From assembly GCF_037113525.1 (NCBI RefSeq), contig NZ_CP146963.1:1426001-1490000 (forward strand): a stretch of DNA of 64,000 nt, in the 5' to 3' direction. This DNA is from Butyrivibrio fibrisolvens. GTDB taxonomy: Bacteria; Bacillota; Clostridia; Lachnospirales; Lachnospiraceae. The notes beneath the pieces are model-generated. The model was not told where the DNA came from, searched no databases, and saw nothing but the letters and a program-made list of their open reading frames with translations. Shown here one piece after another: positions 59,885 to 64,000 of the stretch. The position numbers and the translations under genes were made by a program. Each line of letters opens with the position of its first letter. The stretch's first letter is position 1.

Positions 59885-60794
59885 GAAACCTCTTCCTGGG
59901 CGGGTACAGCTTAAAAATCTTGATTCACTCTTTGGTATAGATCAGGAGCAGACAGGGCAGGTGCTTGAAGTACCGATTGGAGAGCTTTTTCCATTCCAGA
60001 ATCATCCGTTCAAAGTTTTGGATGATGATAAGATGCTGCAGACAGTTGAGAGCATTAGGGAAAACGGTATCCTTGTGCCGATTATGGTCCGCAATAGGCC
60101 GGAGGGAGGATATGAAGTGATATCCGGGCACAGGCGCAGACACGCTGCTGAAATAGTTGGTCTTGAAACGGTTCCTGTCATCATCAGGGATCTGACTGAC
60201 GATGAAGCTGTCATCGCCATGGTGGATGCCAACCTCCAGAGAGAAGAGATTCTTCCAAGTGAAAAAGCGTATGCTTACAAAATGAAGCTTGACGCGATAA
60301 AGAGGCAGAATAAGGCGGGGCGTCCGGATGCAAATAATTCTCGCCAAGTTGGCGAGAATTTATGGAGCGTGAACCAGCTCAGCGAGGGAAACAGTGACAG
60401 CGCAAGAACCATTCAGAGATATATCCGTCTTACGGAACTTCTGCCTGAACTATTGGAGATGGTAGACTGCAAAAAGATTAAGTTTAACCCTGCTGTCGAG
60501 TTATCTTATATAAGTCCGAATGAACAGCATCTTTTAATGGAAGTGATGAATGAGGATAACGTAGTTCCGTCATTGTCACAGGCACAGCAGATAAAAAAAC
60601 TGTCACAGGAAAAGTCATGCACCAAGGAAGCGCTCCATGCTTTACTGGCGGTAGCGGGCATTAAGGAAAGGAATGTTGTAATCAAGCATGAAGTCATCAT
60701 GCAATACTTTCCGGCCGATGTGAGCGATGCAGAGATAGAGAGTCTGATTGTAAGGCTTCTCGAAGATTACCGAAAAAAGCACGGGGGTATCTGA
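59874..60794 (+). CDS. parB: ParB/Spo0J-family partition protein
   Basis: A 306-residue ParB: VPIGELFPFQNHPFKV at the start of the nuclease-like domain, ISGHRRRHAAEIVGLETVPV (CTPase box, about residue 83), and the HTH region following QLSEGNSDSARTIQRYIRLT. A 25-bp palindrome lies inside its coding sequence (60336-60360), encoding SRQVGEN. It overlaps parA and ends 2 bases before repA. ParB-CTP clamps load at parS sites, and the internal palindrome may be one. Confidence 0.93.
   Translation: MAAKKPLPGRVQLKNLDSLFGIDQEQTGQVLEVPIGELFPFQNHPFKVLDDDKMLQTVESIRENGILVPIMVRNRPEGGYEVISGHRRRHAAEIVGLETVPVIIRDLTDDEAVIAMVDANLQREEILPSEKAYAYKMKLDAIKRQNKAGRPDANNSRQVGENLWSVNQLSEGNSDSARTIQRYIRLTELLPELLEMVDCKKIKFNPAVELSYISPNEQHLLMEVMNEDNVVPSLSQAQQIKKLSQEKSCTKEALHALLAVAGIKERNVVIKHEVIMQYFPADVSDAEIESLIVRLLEDYRKKHGGI
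60336..60360. repeat. 25-bp palindrome inside parB, possible parS
   Basis: AATTCTCGCCAA (60336-60347), a single G, and TTGGCGAGAATT (60349-60360) are perfect inverted copies. It is in frame inside parB. A palindrome of this size next to parAB is expected for a partition site. No other copy was noticed in the window. Confidence 0.5.
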
Positions 60795-60796
60795 TT

Positions 60797-61921
60797 ATGG
60801 CAAAGTTTGAATACGATTATTACTCCGGTGCAGAGAGTGAGCAATTTCGATTTTTGAAGACACCAAAGGTGTTTTTTGAGGATCCTGACTACGAAGAATT
60901 AGGTCTGGCAGAATGCGTTTTGTACGGTTTCTTACATGAGCAGGTTGCCCTTTCAAAGCAGAACGGATGGGTTGATGAAGATGGAAGAACCTATGTAATA
61001 AGGTCGTTGGAATCAATTCAGAAGCTTTTGCGTAATTGCAGCCCTGATAAGGCCAGATCTACGCTGAAAAATCTCATAGATTTCGGTTTGATTGAGAAAA
61101 AAAGAAGGGGGCAGGGCAAACCAGACATCATTTACGTGAAGAATTTTGTAACCAAGAAGTCGGAAATATCGTCCTCTAAAAAAAGGGATGCCTGTGGAAA
61201 ACTTATTTCTGAAAACGGAAAAAACAATCTCTTGATAGAGGAAAAAGCAAGCTCTAGAGATATGAAAAACCAAGCTCTAGAAGTGGGAAAATCCGCACCT
61301 AATAATACTCTTTTAAATATACATAACTTTAGTGAGACTAATCATAATCTTATCAAGGTTACTGGCAATACTACAGAGGCGCAGGAAGCTGTGGATAAAT
61401 CTTCTTGCGATAGCGATGAAGATGAGGTTGAAAAACTCATAGACCAGATCAAGGCAAACATTGATTATTACGATTATGCTCCAAGGTATCAGGCAGAACA
61501 CAATAACCGTTACGAGGAAATGTTCCAGGTAATCGTTGAAATGGTAGTAGGAAAGCGCGACAAACTGGTCATTGGAGGCACGGAATACCCACAGTGCATT
61601 ATAAAAAAGCGTTTCCTGTCGTTAAACTCAGGCCATGTTGAATATGCGATGTGGAAGGTCGCAGAGAACCTTGGAGAGATTCGCAACATTAAGAAATACA
61701 TGATTGCAACGCTTTTTAATGCTCCTACCACGATGGATAATTTCTACACTCAGCTTGTCCACCACGATATGCACAGCGAGGAATGGTTTAAGATGATTGA
61801 AAAGAAAAAGAGCGAGGACGAGGTCAGGGTTGACATGCAGGTTGAGGAAGCAGAAGCAAGGCAGGTAGGGATCGAGATGATGATTGACGAAGAAATGACG
61901 AGGAGAATCGTAAATGAGTGA
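60797..61921 (+). CDS. RepA_N/DUF6017 replication initiator
   Basis: A 374-residue protein. The N-terminus (FRFLKTPKVFFEDPDYEELG and ECVLYGFLHEQVALSKQNGW) is the RepA_N domain of theta-replicating Firmicutes plasmids and integrated elements. The middle (about 120-210) is low-complexity and variable; the C-terminal part (IDYYDYAPRYQAEHNNRYEE and SLNSGHVEYAMWKVAENLGE) matches DUF6017, usual in RepA proteins of Clostridia elements. It starts replication of the circular form. Start ATG 60797, 2 bases after parB. Confidence 0.9.
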   Translation: MAKFEYDYYSGAESEQFRFLKTPKVFFEDPDYEELGLAECVLYGFLHEQVALSKQNGWVDEDGRTYVIRSLESIQKLLRNCSPDKARSTLKNLIDFGLIEKKRRGQGKPDIIYVKNFVTKKSEISSSKKRDACGKLISENGKNNLLIEEKASSRDMKNQALEVGKSAPNNTLLNIHNFSETNHNLIKVTGNTTEAQEAVDKSSCDSDEDEVEKLIDQIKANIDYYDYAPRYQAEHNNRYEEMFQVIVEMVVGKRDKLVIGGTEYPQCIIKKRFLSLNSGHVEYAMWKVAENLGEIRNIKKYMIATLFNAPTTMDNFYTQLVHHDMHSEEWFKMIEKKKSEDEVRVDMQVEEAEARQVGIEMMIDEEMTRRIVNE

Positions 61922-62234
61922 GAGATTATCAGCAATGCTTTTCAAGGTAATAATACCGCTTGCAGCAATTGGATTTATGGTTATGTTCTGTTATCCCGTT
62001 TGCAATAAGCCGGAAGGCTTTGACTTCTTTCTGTTTTGGATTCTTGTCGGCTTTCCCTTTGGCATCAGGCGTATGTGGCTATGGCTGATCCCTAGAAATT
62101 ATGGCATAGCTGGTTCTCTTGGCGTAATTGCATTGGACTGTATCATAGGTGGAATCATTGGAGGCTTTGTTGCCGTCGTAACCGTAGTAAAAGCTGGTAT
62201 TACAACGTTACAGGTCATAGCAGGGAGGCTGTGA
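61914..62234 (+). CDS. DUF6050-like small membrane protein
   Basis: A 106-residue protein with about four membrane helices, CYPVCNKPEGFDFFLFWILV and FGIRRMWLWLIPRNYGIAGS being notable. It overlaps the end of repA by 8 bases. I recall similar proteins beside RepA in Lachnospiraceae elements (DUF6050), but the number is from memory. Function unknown, perhaps membrane-linked to conjugation. Confidence 0.7.
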   Translation: MSERLSAMLFKVIIPLAAIGFMVMFCYPVCNKPEGFDFFLFWILVGFPFGIRRMWLWLIPRNYGIAGSLGVIALDCIIGGIIGGFVAVVTVVKAGITTLQVIAGRL

Positions 62235-62238
62235 TGGT

Positions 62239-63474
62239 ATGAAAGATACAATAGCAGAAAAATGTCCACAGCTGGTTTTGCAATGGAGCGATAAAAATCT
62301 TCCACTCGTACCGGCAGATGTAACGGTTGGTTCCCACAAGCGTGTCTGGTGGAAAGGTTCCTGTGGACATGAATGGATGGCGATAGTGAAAAACAGGGTA
62401 AATGGTTCGGATTGTCCGTTTTGCAGCGGGAATCAGCTTCTGAAAGGATTTAATGACCTTGCCACAATGAAGCCGGAGCTTAAATCTGAATGGTCTGAAA
62501 AGAATCATCCGCTGATGCCGGACATGGTACTTCCATGTACGAATAAATCTGTGTGGTGGCGGTGCATCCATGGGCATGAATGGATTGCAAAGGTGGCAGA
62601 CAGGTATTACGGAAGCAATTGTCCATATTGTGAAGGGCATTTGCTGTACAAGGGATTTAACGACCTTGCTAGCAAGTATCCTGAGCTGGCGGAGGAGTGG
62701 TCTGAAAAGAATGCCCCGAAACGGGCAGATGAAGTTTTCCCAAAGTCACGAAAAAATGTTTGGTGGAGGTGCCGGGTATGTGGATATGAGTGGATGGCGG
62801 TGATAGACAGTCGGGTAAAGGGATCTTCCTGTCCGGTCTGTGCGGACAGAGTGGTCAAGACAGGCACAAATGATCTTGCAACAACAGATCCGAAACTGCT
62901 TGTTGAATGGGATTATGACAGAAACAAGACCATTACACCCAAGGAGATTAGCCGAAATTCTCTTCGATATGTATGGTGGCGATGTAGTCATGGACACAGA
63001 TGGAGAGCAAAAGTAGCTGACAGGGCTATAGATAAAGAACCGTGCCATATATGCAGAAGGGAGTTTGAAAAAGAGTTCCCTGATATGCTCCTGCGGCATT
63101 ATCTTTCAGGTGCCGGTTATACGGTGATTATAGATGAAGAAGAACTGATAGGGGTTCCGCTTACTAATTACATAAAGGAAAAGAATGCGGTAATTGAAAT
63201 ATCAAAACCGTTTCATAATACAAAAGATGGGTATCAGTGGGAATATGCGAAAACTATGCTCTGCAAAAAGTCAAAGATAAAACTGATACGTATATTAAAA
63301 CAGAAAGATAAAGGGTATGAGGATTGTGTAAACATCACAAGGCTCGATAATTCAGATGAAGCATTGGTAGAGGCTATTTCGCTTGCACTCCATGTTTTGG
63401 GAATTGATATAGAAACAAATGTGGAAGCGGACAGAAAAAACTTATTTAAGCGGTATTTGGAAAAACAAATATGA
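62239..63474 (+). CDS. Zinc-ribbon repeat protein with nuclease-like tail
   Basis: A 411-residue protein with four tandem repeats of about 65 residues. Each has a LxxEWSEKNxP-like turn, a VWWR-C-x-HEW segment and a CPxC pair (PF14311/DUF4379 type, treble-clef zinc ribbons). The last 140 residues (EFPDMLLRHYLSGAGYTVII then NAVIEISKPFHNTKDGYQWE) look like a Vsr/PD-(D/E)xK-type fold. This combination suggests a site-specific DNA-binding nuclease carried by the element. It begins 4 bases after the DUF6050-like gene. Catalytic residues of the tail are not certain. Confidence 0.75.
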   Translation: MKDTIAEKCPQLVLQWSDKNLPLVPADVTVGSHKRVWWKGSCGHEWMAIVKNRVNGSDCPFCSGNQLLKGFNDLATMKPELKSEWSEKNHPLMPDMVLPCTNKSVWWRCIHGHEWIAKVADRYYGSNCPYCEGHLLYKGFNDLASKYPELAEEWSEKNAPKRADEVFPKSRKNVWWRCRVCGYEWMAVIDSRVKGSSCPVCADRVVKTGTNDLATTDPKLLVEWDYDRNKTITPKEISRNSLRYVWWRCSHGHRWRAKVADRAIDKEPCHICRREFEKEFPDMLLRHYLSGAGYTVIIDEEELIGVPLTNYIKEKNAVIEISKPFHNTKDGYQWEYAKTMLCKKSKIKLIRILKQKDKGYEDCVNITRLDNSDEALVEAISLALHVLGIDIETNVEADRKNLFKRYLEKQI

Positions 63475-63489
63475 ATAAAAACAGTGATG

Positions 63490-63536
63490 GGGAGCAGGTT
63501 CAGAGCGTTACGAAAAATGAAACTGCTCCCTTTTAT
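63490..63536 (+). terminator. Intrinsic terminator
   Basis: GGGAGCAG (63490-63497) pairs with CTGCTCCC (63523-63530), followed by TTTTATATT. It separates the zinc-ribbon gene from the next one. Confidence 0.75.
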
Positions 63537-63561
63537 ATTCTACGGTATTAAGGAGGCAAAA

Positions 63562-64000
63562 ATGATCAAGGATTTGAAAACGCTTGTAGCAAAGGAAATT
63601 GAGAAAGGCTGTACCCCACTTATGTTTGACGGTATGATTATACCGGAAGAAGGGATTAGAGAAATTGACAGTAGGGACAGATTGCTTAATGTACTCCAAT
63701 ACCTGCTACGTGTTAAGGAGTATAAGAAACTCATATGGAATGACACGCTTACTGCCAATAATGTTTATATGGATGTGTTCCTTGGAAAAATCGATTTTCA
63801 CAGGGCTGCATTTGCAACAGGAAGGGAAGATATATATCAGCATATTAATTGGTATGGCGGAAAGCTTAAGCCGGATTACAACGGTAAGACTGTGATAGAG
63901 ACATGCGTATGTGCCTTTTCCATAGGCGAAGAGGAACTCGGTAAATGTAAAAAAATATATGATGGTAAAGAGGTTTATGCCTTTTATCTTGGAAAATATC
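63562..64000 (+). CDS. Hypothetical protein of the mobile element (partial)
   Basis: ATG 63562 follows AAGGAGG by 6-7 bases. The frame is open to the end of the window (146 codons seen): MIKDLKTLVAKEIEKGCTPL, with later segments LRVKEYKKLIWN and INWYGGKLKPDYNGK. Soluble, mixed alpha/beta, no recognisable family. It probably belongs to the same accessory block of the element; the stop codon is outside the window. Confidence 0.8.
   Translation, partial: MIKDLKTLVAKEIEKGCTPLMFDGMIIPEEGIREIDSRDRLLNVLQYLLRVKEYKKLIWNDTLTANNVYMDVFLGKIDFHRAAFATGREDIYQHINWYGGKLKPDYNGKTVIETCVCAFSIGEEELGKCKKIYDGKEVYAFYLGKY

Overview
The window reads as a Lachnospiraceae chromosome, most like Butyrivibrio or Pseudobutyrivibrio. 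This is an inference from moderately low GC, strong AGGAGG ribosome sites, the secG-rnr-smpB order, many plant-polysaccharide genes (GH35, GH2, CE15-like, LplB/LplC-type sugar importer, LacI regulator) and large HD-GYP and hybrid-kinase signalling genes. It ends in a block of ParA/ParB/RepA genes typical of integrated conjugative elements of this family. No taxonomic marker gene is present.

Layout. 1-5.1 kb: tail of an M3 oligopeptidase, a free-standing 34-codon gene with its own promoter and terminator, and a heterodimeric ABC exporter preceded by a long hairpin. 4.8-8.6 kb: secG, rnr, smpB (export and trans-translation/RNA decay). 8.6-18.7 kb: a sugar-use locus with a promoter carrying LacI-type operators, two permeases, a hairpin cluster, a binding lipoprotein, a GH35 beta-galactosidase, a LacI regulator and a GH2 glycosidase. 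18.7-26.4 kb: lipoproteins, a CapA-like protein, an M29-type aminopeptidase and a YhhN membrane protein. 26.5-29.5 kb: a large branched RNA-like element, then LytTR, DUF3021-like and an ABC transporter. 29.6-39.4 kb: a signalling block (HD-GYP, 1427-residue hybrid kinase, response regulator, second HD-GYP), closed by a 228-base near-perfect palindrome. 39.8-44.6 kb: a MotA-like/LuxR-HTH pair, an epimerase, a ribbon-helix-helix + HipA-like kinase pair with a palindromic operator, and a J-domain protein.

44.7-49.3 kb is the most unusual region. A WYL-domain regulator is divergent from two tRNA-like RNAs and a TROVE-like vWA protein (DUF2828). These are followed by a 50-codon rtcB stub, an HNH nuclease, a ThpR-type 2H phosphoesterase, short stubs of mazG and of an HTH gene, a well-formed tRNA-Ser(GCU), and two defective tRNA-like sequences. 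The content suggests an RNA-surveillance/RNA-repair island, related in logic to the Ro60-Y RNA-RtcB modules, that has partly decayed or been rearranged.

49.3-58.5 kb is accessory: methyltransferase, GNAT enzymes, two paralogous Cys-rich mini-proteins, an S51 peptidase, a CE15-like esterase without a signal peptide, a truncated DUF4143 ATPase gene, an IS200/IS605 element (divergent tnpA/tnpB), a nucleotidyltransferase-GNAT fusion and a serine hydrolase. From about 58.5 kb to the end is the start of a mobile replicon-like element: small proteins, ParA, ParB (with an internal 25-bp palindrome), RepA_N/DUF6017 initiator, a membrane protein, a zinc-ribbon repeat protein with a possible nuclease tail, and one gene running off the edge. 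No CRISPR array or rRNA gene was seen.
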